A stretch of DNA of 64,000 nucleotides from Mytilus galloprovincialis. Taxonomy: Eukaryota > Mollusca > Bivalvia > Mytilida > Mytilidae. Below, one piece after another: positions 35,826-46,468 of the stretch. Under the pieces are notes generated by a model. It did not search any database, was not told where the DNA came from, and saw only the letters and a program-made list of their open reading frames with translations. A program made the translations under genes and the position numbers. Numbering within the stretch: the stretch's first letter is position 1; each line of letters begins with the position of its first letter. The stretch lies in the NCBI RefSeq assembly GCF_965363235.1, contig NC_134846.1, forward strand, positions 6,019,001 to 6,083,000, given 5' to 3'.

Positions 35826-37884
35826 AGCAAACCTATATATATTGCAAAGTAATCTACCACAGGACCTAGAATGATCCAGTTATTCAGTATTGTTGCTTCC
35901 TTCAAATTTTGTACGTGATTTTAGTCTCAATTGTGACTTCGATGGAGTGTTGTGTGATTGCAACTCACGCCACATCTTCTTATAGATATTTAGTGTTTTT
36001 AATTAGTAATTTTTTTTTAAAGCTCGGAATCTTAAAAGCTGTATACTGAAAACCTCTCGGACCAAAATTCGTAGAATAAACCTTTCCATTGACTGACCGT
36101 TACTTAAATATTTTCACTTACCATATGAATGCACGTGATGTCTATATTCATTATTTAATAAAACTGAATAATACGTGTTTTTTCCTTCCTCTACACAGGT
36201 TTAATTTGTTTAAGCTGCCAAAAAGAAGAAAACATGCTTAACTGCCTTAACAAAACTGTAGTGTGCAGTGATAGTGATGAGGTACTCTATGCATTAATTA
36301 TTTAAAATTATATTCTCGTCTACGCCTCGGAATATTCATTACTCGGTTTGATATAATCATTTTGTAAAGTTAACGTATTATTGGTGCATATACAATTCTT
36401 TTTATTAAGTGTTTGTATCCTGTAAATATCATTCTTGTAGAATACATTGGTATTTAAATTATTCATGTGATTTCCGTTGGAACCTTAAATCCCATGGATG
36501 GGGGACTTGTACGGGATTTTTTCCTTTAAATTATGATGATGAGGAAAACAAAGAATCCCGTAATCAGAAATAAAATTGTTGGTACACCTTGTTAACCTTG
36601 AACTTAAATATTGAAACTAAATGATAAATTAAATGTTGACATCATGGTATTTGCTTAAGTCAACATTTGGAATTATTAGAGCTTACTTAAAAGACTTATA
36701 CCAAATACACGGTAATTTCCTGAAAGAGTTTCCTTTTCCGGTATATTTTTGTTATGCTCTTTCTTATTGTCGAAATACAAAGCTGTTTAGGCGTCAAATT
36801 AAATAATATTAAAAAAAGATGGATAATACAAATAAAATGAACTTTTGAAAGATTAAAAAAAAAGTTATGTTAAGAATAAATCTGAAGAATTTCGTTTCAA
36901 TTTGCGTTATCACAATTGATTACATTTGTAAACTCTGAAACATATAAATGAAATAGAGTAAAAAAACATACAAGACTAACAAATTATAACCAAGAGGCAC
37001 CTGATTTGGGGCAAGCGCAATCATGTGGCGGTGTGAGATATCAACCCTTCCTCTACACCTCTAGCCAATGCAGTTTAAACAAACACATACTGTAGCTATA
37101 CATACAGTAAAACTTAGTTTAAAAGAAATCTGAGTCCGATGTCAGAATAGGTAACAAAAGAAACTAGTAAGCAGAATAACGATGTTACATAAATTAACAA
37201 AGGACTAAAAGCAATAATTATTACTGACATGTCAGCTCCAGACCTCATTTAATGTGATTGAAAGGTTATGTCTTAATGATCATATGAATATCAAGCCCAA
37301 TAATGTGCCAACAAAATGATATCTGTTCCTTAAATATCTTATGATAAGTAAACAAGTAAATAATAAATTATGGTTCAGTGTTCTTTTGTTCTTGACTGTT
37401 GATTGGTTATTGCTAGATTGATATCCAATAACTTACGCGTACATGTATGAACATAAAAAAATACGTAATTTAATTCAAGATTCAACTTTACATAATATTT
37501 GAAATTTTAGAAGTGTTTTCTAGACAAAGACGTGAATCCTTCGTTGATTTTGGAGATAACAGCAGGATGCAGATCGAAATTGGTAAATATGTTTTGTTTG
37601 TACATGTTGTATTTAGTATGTTTGAAGATGAAAAGGAAGGCAATTTTATTTCACATCATTCATAATTGAAAAAAAACCAATCACATGTGTTATATTAAGC
37701 AAATAAATAATTATCCATTATGCTCGGAAGGTCTGATAAGAAAGCATAGATATTTTGAATTGTCTATTGTCTATGACAACACATCGAAAAGACTATTATA
37801 TAATATACCAAATAAATCGAATGGAAGAAAAAAAAAACCAGTGGTATGCAATACGTATGTTATTTTGATCTAGATATAAGAAAA

Positions 37885-38050
37885 TGGGGAATGAATGGCA
37901 ATGTGACAATTCTCAGTCCAAGTCACAAAAGTAAACCATTATATTTCAAACACGAAGCCTTGGCTCACGTCGAACAGCAAACTTTAAAGGACCCCAAAAA
38001 ATGACCAGTGTAAAACCATTCAAACAGGGAAACCAACGGTCTTATCTAAA
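37885..38050 (-). repeat. 'CCTTTATAGCTTGCTG'-family repeat, reverse
   Basis: Plus-strand landmarks are AGCCTTGGCTCACGTCGAAC and CCAGTGTAAAACCATTCAAA. The reverse complement aligns with 40918-41085 and 61990-62165. It lies in intron 4 of three-finger gene 1. Confidence 0.65.
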
Positions 38051-39109
38051 TAACCAAATCTGTATTATATTAAATTTATATTATATATAAATGATTTATC
38101 AATATTATATCTATGTTACCAAAAAGGAAAATCACCAAAATACCGATATTAATATTTAAGTTTAGATTTATCTGCATATTTCTCTTCTTATTTTATATTA
38201 AGAAAATGTTGAATGATTTATAATAGAACGTCGAGTGTCTGTACTTACAGAATTCATAATTTTCCTAACTTGACTGATTCTTATGTAGTATCTGTATCAC
38301 AGATTAGCACGGATAAGTTCAAATTATCTTAGACACAATCCAGACCTTTTCTTCCCCTAGACCATGACACAATACAACATGCGACTAACTATCGAATATT
38401 TAGTTCCAATGAGTAGCGGGATATGTACCATTGTTGGAGCGGGAACAGGTACTTTTCCAGAGTATATGAGTTTTCTCCATTTCTGTTGGTCTTGTGATGC
38501 TCAATATCAACATTTCTGGGTTTTTCTATGTGAACTGTTTTTTTCCTTATATTGATGTCTTTTTATTTTTATCTTTTTGTTTTTGTTTTTGGTCGAATCA
38601 TTGACAATTTTTGTAATGTCACCAGTTAAACTCCTTTTGACAAATAAATTTGTATACGAGTTTCGTCTAATGTATATCTAATCTTAATGAAAAAGATAAA
38701 TAGCATAATTACCGAACCCCGACAAAAATTCTAAACGGAAAGTCCTTAAAGCGACACTAGCTTCAAATATATGTTCATCGATTTGACTCAAATTCTCATA
38801 TTTGTTTAATAACAATGTGAACCATTTATCCAAATTATAAAAAGTCTAAAATAATAAATTTACAGGGCATGGGCTCGATGATAATACGTAGCATCGTTTC
38901 GTGTGAATTTTAGTCTAGACACCATCTAATTAACCGTCGAGTTGACCTTCGAATACTTCAGATGGCTATAAAAGCAATAAAATCATAAATATTGATATAA
39001 ATAGAAACAGGACTCGTGCAATTTGTTTTGTGTTATAATTTTAATCACTATAAAAACAAACCAATGTCAACAAAGACAAAACAAAACGATATATATACAA
39101 AGCACATTA

Positions 39110-39215
39110 GCACCGGGTTGACGACTGTGATTTAACCCAGTAATGGTTTACTTTTACAAATTGTGAATTGGATAAATAGTTGTCTCATTGGCACTCATAC
39201 TATAGTGTTCTTAAC
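39110..39215 (+). repeat. 3' part of the same repeat family
   Basis: TAATGGTTTACTTTTACAAA and GTTGTCTCATTGGCACTCAT match 41008-41070. Confidence 0.6.
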
Positions 39216-40559
39216 TTGCTGTTTCTAAAACGGCCCTGTTATATATTCGAGGTAAGCTGTATTGGACCCGAGACTCGAAAAATGTGTGAATTATTTCCGT
39301 TTTTAAGACCACAAGACGTTACAAAACATTACACATCATTTAACCTTTTTATTTTATGATTAAACAGATGTTTTATGTATAACATTACCCCCATTTCTTT
39401 CTCTTAACACGTTTCCCACTAATACAGCACATCACTTTTTCAAGTGGTCACAACATAAGTTACAAAGTTTGTTACTCGGGCATCCTCCCCATTTACATGT
39501 TATTTCAACTTCTCCTTCTGTTCGATTTATCATCATTCCTAAAGTTATAAAATGAGAACTCATGGTTTTCATTGCAAACAAAACGGAAAGTTTTCTATAG
39601 AATTACTATTGAGAATGTACTAGGAATAACTGAAATAGCTGAAATAGTGTTGTAGTATCTTGAAGAACATGAAAGCGATTAATACTTCAAACTAATTAAG
39701 CAGTTATTACTATAATTATTATCAAGTAAACATCGAAGAAAATAAGCAATACAACTATACAAGGGTGAATTTTCATAAATGTGTTACGTAAAAAACCCAC
39801 AACATAACCGTAGACACGAATTTCATAGGAGACATTCGCAATCAACCAGTTCTTTACCCAACCCAGCATTTCATGATTCACCTTGAAATCACTTGACTGT
39901 AATGAAGTTGCTTTTACACAAAGATGTGGTGGTTTCCAAACTTTTAATTTGATTGTCAATTAGCTTTACCTAATGTCAGTTCTAGATCTCTGTATACAAC
40001 ATATAGTTATACCATTTCACTCACTAATCAATATTATTCTATGATAGCAAATGCGTTTGATTTTTAGAAAAAAAAAAAAAAAAAGGATAACATTTTTTGT
40101 CTTGGTTTCAGATTTGTGATCTTATAGAGTCTCAGTATAGTGTGGGGAGAAGACGACGACATAATTCATATACGGCACGCAGCCTTGGTTCATGTGGCCA
40201 GTGTTGCACTGGTTTGACCCATAGTATTCCATGCAATAGTTTTCTGTGTAATAAGAGTAGGTACTTCAATATGTATCCCCCCTGTTGTTTTTTTACATCT
40301 CTTGTAAGCATAACGTATTAGGACTTCTACAAATTTGAACTATTTCTCAGGTGTTCTGCATGAACTGCTTATACAAAGAGTTTTTTTTTAGACGTCTTAA
40401 AAGTATTTCATTAATCGAAATGTCAGTGTACTCTTACTGAGTCATGAACCTTGTTTTCCTTTGATATATAGTTATTAGGAATATAATGTGTTGATTTTCT
40501 AATGTTTTTAAGTCGCCTATAAAGTCATCTGTTGCACATCTTTTAATCTCTGTTGTCGA

Positions 40560-40915
40560 TAGTTGTGGAAGTCGTCAACTTCTGTGCTAGACTGTTGGTT
40601 TTCCCGAGGGTATCACCAGCCCAGTAGTCAGCACTTCGGTGTTGACATGAATATCAATTATGTGGTCATTTTTATAAATTTCCTGAATATAAAACTTTGA
40701 ATTTTCGAAAAACTAAGGATTTTCTTATCCCAGGAATAGATTACCTTAGCCGTATTTGGCACAACTTTTTGGAATTTTGGATCCTCAATGCTCTTCAACT
40801 TCGTACTTGTTTGGCTTTATAAATATTTTGATATGAGCGTCACTGATGAGTCTTATGTAGACGAAACGCGCGTCTGGCGTACTAAATTATAATCCTGGTA
40901 TCTTTGATAACTATT
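40560..40915 (+). mobile_element. Interspersed hammerhead-bearing element, longest copy
   Basis: About 355 bp. It runs from a 5' block with TTTTCCCGAGGGTATCACCA, through GTTGACATGAATATCAATTA, AAGGATTTTCTTATCCCAGG, GCCGTATTTGGCACAACT and CTTCAACTTCGTACTTGTTT, to a hammerhead ribozyme and a 3' end CCTGGTATCTTTGATAACTA. No ORF, no pol III boxes and no terminal inverted repeat are seen. Seven further copies or fragments occur in the window. Mobilisation is inferred to be in trans, possibly by a Penelope-like RT, because hammerheads are a known part of those elements. Confidence 0.8.
40835..40882 (+). ncRNA. Hammerhead ribozyme, core intact
   Basis: GAGCGTCA, CTGATGA (40843-40849), stem II GTC/GAC with loop TTATGTA, GAAA (40863-40866), CGCGCGTC, then TGGCGTAC. 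The predicted cut lies between 40874 and 40875. Stem I pairs A-U, C-G, U-G, G-C, C-G, G-U. Stem III is three pairs with a 2-nt loop, so efficient cleavage may need a dimer, as proposed for similar natural hammerheads. Confidence 0.8.
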
Positions 40916-40917
40916 GA

Positions 40918-41085
40918 ATGGTTTTACACTAGTAATGTTGGGCCCTTTATAGATTGTTGTTCGGTGTGAGTCAAGGCTCCGTGTTGAAGGCCGTACCTTG
41001 ACCTATAATGGTTTACTTTTTTAAATTGTTACTTGGATGGAGAGTTGTCTCATTGGCACTCACACCACATCTTCCTTTATTTTGG
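40918..41085 (+). repeat. 'CCTTTATAGCTTGCTG'-family repeat, fullest copy
   Basis: TGGTTTTACACTAGTAATG, CAAGGCTCCGTGTTGAAGGC, GGATGGAGAGTTGTCTCATT and CACACCACATCTTCC. It directly follows the hammerhead element. Other copies are at 15225, 37885, 39110, 52810 and 61990. Confidence 0.7.
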
Positions 41086-41089
41086 AATT

Positions 41090-42057
41090 TGTAATTTTTT
41101 GCAAGAATTAAAACTAATTTCCTTTTAAGTGAACATTCTTGAGTAATTATAAGAAATATATTACTCAACTCAATTATGGATTAAACTCATTTTTTTCTCC
41201 CAAAAATGTGTCTTCAAAGTCAAGGAGTCGACGAAAAAAATTGGTCACAGAAAATTAAAATCGTAATTTTCTTTCTTAACTTCTCGGGAAGCTATGCTGA
41301 ATTTAAATTATGTTATGTAACATAACTTGGACTATAATATGTCAAATTTGTGCCACTTAATACGCTCAGAACTCAGGCCCTATACATGTGTCCCTATGTG
41401 CCATAATAGGGACAATAATTTAATTTTAATTTAATATTCCAAGAGTTAATTTAATATTTATGTTTTGGTAAGTATTTTTACTGCTGTAACCAAATCATTT
41501 TAACACAAAAATATTTTTTACTAAAAAAATACAAGGGGTAGTCAAAATATTTATGAATAATAGATCAAGACAGGATTAAAATGATAAAAAAACAGGAGTT
41601 CCTCTTCATTACTGATACCTGGTCCTACCTTTTTCATTTAAACTTAAAAGAGATCATAATGAAAGTATTCTGAACGTAAAATCTTCATTATTTTGAATAA
41701 AAGGAAATTAGTTTGCAATCCTTGTATGAACAAACTTAATATAACAATAAATGCTGTCTCATTGATTTCATGCAAGTTAGTTAGTTCTAATGAATGGACT
41801 CAAATTAAAAAAAAAACCCACACTAAACCAATAAATAAATGGTGCTTATCATGAACTTGAAAATAAATAAGAACAAAAAAGACTCAGTAATATTTGTCTT
41901 CTTCTATTTGAAAAAAATAATAATAACATTAAAAAAACTGCTGACTGCCATTGAGGATTGTCAGATAAGCGGATCGCTAACAAAATGAATCTACATACGT
42001 TATAAATTGATATACAATGTACGATGCGACTAATGTAAGGAACTCATCATGAATAGG
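41090..42057. other. No supported feature
   Basis: AT-rich intergenic DNA with only short chance frames. Confidence 0.4.
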
Positions 42058-42246
42058 TTCCGAAGCACCTGAGATCACCCCTAGTTTTTGGTGCGGTTTG
42101 TGTTGCTTATTCTTTAGTTTTCTATATTGTGTCATGTGTACTATTGTTTGTCTGTTTGTCTTTGTTCATTTTTAGCCATGGCGTTGTCAGTTTATTTTCG
42201 ATTTATGAGATTGACTGTCCCTTTGGTATCTTTCGTCCCCCTTTTA
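42058..42246 (+). mobile_element. RT-element 3' tail, plus orientation
   Basis: GCACCTGAGATCACCCCTAG through AGCCATGGCGTTGTCAG to GGTATCTTTCGTCCCCCTTT. It is the same tail as 727-1000 and 48304-48581 in the other orientation. The open frame across it is a by-product. Confidence 0.75.
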
Positions 42247-43019
42247 ATCTCATTAATTATTTCCTCGTTAACAGATCGATGATAACAGACATTTGTTTCT
42301 ATTTTCCCCGAAAAATAGTGAAACAAACAATTGATTTGTCCGAAAATGTATCAACTGATCATGTGCCCAAAACACAATTGACGATATATACCGTTCAAAG
42401 TTGAGAACCACTGGATGTGTTCAGAAACAATGATTTAACAAAATTCAAAACAATATAACTTCTTTTTTCCATAAGTAAGTTTTGATTAATTACATATCGA
42501 CAAAATTGACAAACTCCTAATATAATTAGGAACCCCAGCCACATATTTCGTCTACAACAAACTCACAAAATCACAGTGTACAGAAGACCAACTCATTTCT
42601 ATGTTGAGTAGCATTGATAAAAAAATAAATGTATAATAGGCATTATAAAGATAAAGCATATTTTATGATTTGTTTGTTGTTGTATTACACATCGAGGGGT
42701 TGAACAATTCTTTTGCCAATCCTGATACCCTAATGTGTGAAGAATGACAAGAAAAATCTGAAAATGTGCAATTTCTGATTTTAATTTGTTTGATGCAAAG
42801 ATTTGATGGAAATTGTATCGTATTTTACCGATTATGATATAACTACGCACACCTCCTAATTTAAGTATTATTTTACTAATTAATGTAATAATAAAAGTCA
42901 ATAATCACTATTCTGTTATTTACATTTTTTTTTACTGTAAATGCATGAAGGAAGAAATAAGTGAATTTTTAAGGTGTATTAATTAGAAAGTAATGTCTTA
43001 TATTAACTTTAAAAATAGG

Positions 43020-43520
43020 GGTGATATGTTTTTCTCTTGTTTCATAACAAACAAGGATGTGTCCATAGTACACGGATGCCCCACTCGCACTATCATTTTC
43101 CATGTTCAGTGGACCGTGAAATTGGGGTCAAAACTTAAATTTGGAATTAAAATTAGAAAGATCATATCATAGGGAACATGTGTACTAAGTTTTCAAGTTG
43201 ATGTGACTTCAGCTTCATCAAAAACTACCTTGACCAAAAACTTTAATCATAACTTAAACCTGATCTTCGCACTATCCTTTTCTATGTTCAGTGGACCGTA
43301 TAAATTAGGGTTAAAACTTAAATTTGAAATTAAAATTAGAAAGATCATATCATGGGGAACATGTGTACTAAGTTTAAAGTTGATTGGACTTCAACTTCAT
43401 CAAAAACTACCTTGACCAAAAACTTTAAACCTGAAGTGGGACAGACGGACAGACAGACGAACGAACAGACGGACGCACATACCAGAAAACATAATGCCCC
43501 TCTACTATCGTAGGTGGGGC
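43020..43520 (+). mobile_element. Interspersed element with internal duplication and GACGGACA tract
   Basis: The start is CAAGGATGTGTCCATAGTAC and the end CTACTATCGTAGGTGGGGCA. Inside, a unit of about 183 bp is present twice (from 43086 and from 43269; TATGTTCAGTGGACCGT, AAAGATCATATCAT, CATCAAAAACTACCTTGACC). A GGACAGACGGACAGACAG-type tract lies at about 43439-43475. Non-coding. Confidence 0.7.
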
Positions 43521-44044
43521 ATAAAAAGCTGATATTCAAATATTCCAAATAATTATTTTCTCCATTTTAGTTGGCAATAGTATCGTTTTTTTAAATACAG
43601 AGAATCAGGAGAAAATAGAATACCCCCTCCAAATATTAAGTTACGTAGCTGTTCGTGTTTAAAAGATGAGGATGTTTGGTAATTTGATAGTATAAAAGAA
43701 AAAGGTATATATAATAGAAAACATTCAAAATACGAAGAGCACCGAATCGTTATCGTAATAAGCATGTTCAACAGAAAATAAAGGTCTATTTCCAAGGCGA
43801 TGTGAATCGACAAGAAATCATACTTTTGTTTTTATGATAATCCGATACATAAACATGCTAAATGTGAAACAATTTGACTCGTTTACATTTTAGGACCGTC
43901 AGTCGAACAAACGGAGGAAATGATTGTTTACCTACAACATTTGAAGACTAATAAAGATGGAAAATTATAAAGTAAAACCACAACACACAAATACTATCAA
44001 ATCAGTAAATGTTTAAAAATAACCAGTAGTATGCATTTTAATTA

Positions 44045-44165
44045 GCAACAATATACGTTGTGTTTTGTATATTGTTGTTTTCTTTTCGTTTTGTTTCTGT
44101 CATGGTTTCGTCAGTTTATTTTCGACGAAGAGTTTGAGTTTACTTTGGTATCTCTCTGTTAAATC
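44045..44165 (+). repeat. Strongly diverged RT-element tail
   Basis: CATGGTTTCGTCAGTTTATT and GAGTTTGAGTTTACTTTGGT keep the order of the 42170-42240 tail with many changes. Confidence 0.4.
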
Positions 44166-44559
44166 GTACCGTTTAGTTGGGCAGGTCGCACTGTTTTTTG
44201 CCTACATGTAAACACTTATTTGCATTTTGAGTTATAATTTTCATTACGTATGTACAAAATGGAACTAAAACGTATTGTTGAACTACTATGCATACACTAT
44301 AAGCTAAAAGTCTCAAACAAGTAAACTAATAAATTGAATTATTACGTCTTCTCATTGTATATATTATGCATCTTGTATGTATAGCTTTTATTATTGATAA
44401 GTATTTTGTCTTGGACATATGGTCAGTAGTTCATATTGCTCAGAATGACCCGGTAAAAATGAGGTTGCGCAAACTTTTAATCATTTTGAAAAGCCTGAAT
44501 TTTAATATGACTGCTACAGTTTTGAACTTGAACCTTCAGCCCTATTGTAAATAATTTTT

Positions 44560-44705
44560 GCACAAAAAATGCCTGTATCAAGTCAGGAATATGACAGTTG
44601 TTATGCATTTGTTTGATGTGTTTGAGCTTCTGATTTTGCCATTCAAATAAAAACTTTCATTTTTGAATTTTCTTCGAAGTTTGGTATTTTTGTTATTTTA
44701 CTTCT
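44560..44705 (-). repeat. CTGACTTGGTACAGG-family repeat, partial
   Basis: TCAAGTCAGGAATATGACAG and CTTCGAAGTTTGGTATTTTT match 60785-60910 (itself a reverse copy of the 13005 family). Confidence 0.6.
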
Positions 44706-45249
44706 TGCATTTTGGTGACGTCACTGCTTGGATGTTTAGAATGATTAAAACGATAAAAGCCTAGACTGCTCGAATTAAAATGAAACTGTGGTTGAAAGGT
44801 CGGAATTTGTCAGAACAGAAAATTATTTCACAGCTGCTTTTTGTGTCCTTAGGATATGTATTTCTGTTACTTGTTGATACATGTATGTGGTGATACTCAA
44901 ATGATATTCATGAGTAAAAGCAGTTCTGTGTACTAGTTAGGTTTGAGTCATTTAAACTTTATCTTGGAGTAGAGGAGCAGGCCAGACCATACTAAAAGAA
45001 GTTAACTTTATTAGAACAGGTCTTGTTCGAAAAGAGCAGTCCCGACTAACTGTCCAAACCTAACTTGTTTGTAGAAGAGGTTGTTATATTCGTCCCGAGT
45101 TTACTTCAATTTTGGCCCTATCATTGAATTAATTTTTGGGCAGTCATAAAAACTGTCCTAGGACCAAGAATTTTTTTATGTTTACACAAATCCTGTCCCA
45201 TTCGAACTGTCATCCATCATGAAGTCTGGTTATTAATTTAACTAGCTGT

Positions 45250-46115
45250 TCAGGTTAAAACTGCACCAATATCTTTCCATAAAGATCAACCAACTCATGA
45301 TAGCATTCTTAAAATTTTCAAAGAGACGATTTTAACTTCATGATAGAAAATACAAGTTCTGGAATGCACCAACTGGGAGTTTTCTACTCCATTTGATGGC
45401 GCTGCTGGAGTGTTGCCACATAGAAATGGAAAGCTCACAATTACCCAATCATCTTGTTCGCTGTAGAGTTTTGATCTCAATATACCTTTATGGTCAATGA
45501 ATAGAAAAAAGTAAAATAAAAAAAAGAAAAACGAACTCTGAGGTAAATTCTAAACGGAAATTTAGGCAAAATCAAAAACTAAAACGAATGGATACCAACT
45601 GTAATACTCCTGACTTGGTACATGTATTTTCTGATGTCGAAAATGGTAGATTAAACCTGGTTTTATAGCTAGCTCAACCTGTCACTTGTATGTAAGCTGC
45701 ATAAGATTCCATTATATTGATAACGATCTAGGAACTAAACAGACATAATAACTATATAAGAACAAACGAACATGTCAACCAAGGAAAACAAAAAGGCATA
45801 TAGACAGACACATTAGCAATACGAAAGAGATGAAAGTCAAGAGAAGAGGTAGATTGAACTGTATCTGTTTATCCTTAATTTTAAGTTAAATTGGAAAGAA
45901 GCGTTCAACATAAACAACAAACTTTGATTTATTTAGAGAGATGACATCATCTATATATATCGGAATGTGAAGTGAAATGATAATGCTCTATATTATTTCC
46001 ATTATTCCAAAGAAACTACTGTCCGAAGGTGGCCTCACATGAAAACAAGAATAAGTTAGAAAGATGAGGAGTGCAATTGGTTTGAACGAAAATGCCATTT
46101 GTTTTTTGAAATACA
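45250..46115 (-). mobile_element. RT remnant split by another repeat
   Basis: On the minus strand 46110-46016 recalls the TNCAP..LSNLFLF stretch of the RT catalytic region, and 45480-45250 recalls its C-terminal IPAAP...GV...SQLV block. Between them (about 45510-45830) lies a plus-strand copy of the CTGACTTGG-family repeat. Old and broken. Confidence 0.6.
45510..45830 (+). repeat. CTGACTTGGTACAGG-family repeat inserted in the RT remnant
   Basis: CTCCTGACTTGGTACATGTA, GGTTTTATAGCTAGCTCAAC and ACAGACATAATAACTATATA follow the order of 13005-13245. Confidence 0.6.
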
Positions 46116-46468
46116 CGTTTATTAAACGTATCAAATATATTGTCAATAAAAATCAAGTATCTTGACAATGTCTGTTTTTTTTTTGTTTGAATCAGAGTGA
46201 TTACTATCAACATTGTGGTCATTCGTTTTATTCAACAAACAAGTGTGGACACAGATCAGTGTGGATAGTATGTTTAAATGTTAGTGTTTTCTGACAAAAT
46301 GAGGCCTCTGTTTTTTCCCATAAGGTTCTATATTAAAATGTGTTGCACAAAGACAGCCAATCTGAACTAAACACTAAACATTAGTATTAGATAGTTAGGA
46401 GAGGAACACATTAGGTTCAATTCTGTATGATGTGATTTTGTTTTGTGAGAGATGGTATCTATGATCAT

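Larger units (their letters stand above)
33331..40363 (+). pseudogene. Three-finger (Ly6/uPAR-like) secreted protein gene 1
   Basis: Six exons: 33331-33369 (ATG 33357, MNSF), 34513-34587 (signal peptide, FSIIVFSLLVGVTLL), 36199-36281 (LICLSCQKEE...C...C), 37511-37582 (KCFLDK...AGCRSKL), 40112-40260 (SCGQCC, IPCNSFLC) and 40351-40363 (CSA, stop). All have AG acceptors and GT donors and keep phase, giving 134 codons before the final stop. The Cys spacing, C..C, C, C, C, GC, C, C..CC and CN..LC, is that of a single three-finger domain with a signal peptide and no GPI or membrane tail. The signal exon ends CAATGCTGAG, so its last full codon is TGA where gene 2 has AGC; as it stands the protein would stop after the signal peptide. 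A sequencing error or polymorphism is possible because every other exon is intact. Introns hold a MITE, a solo LTR and a SINE. The function of mollusc three-finger proteins is largely unknown. Confidence 0.75.

Noticed and set aside
42129-42404. 91-codon frame starting MSCVLLFVCLSLF
   Set aside because: The first half is the retroelement tail; the rest is chance.
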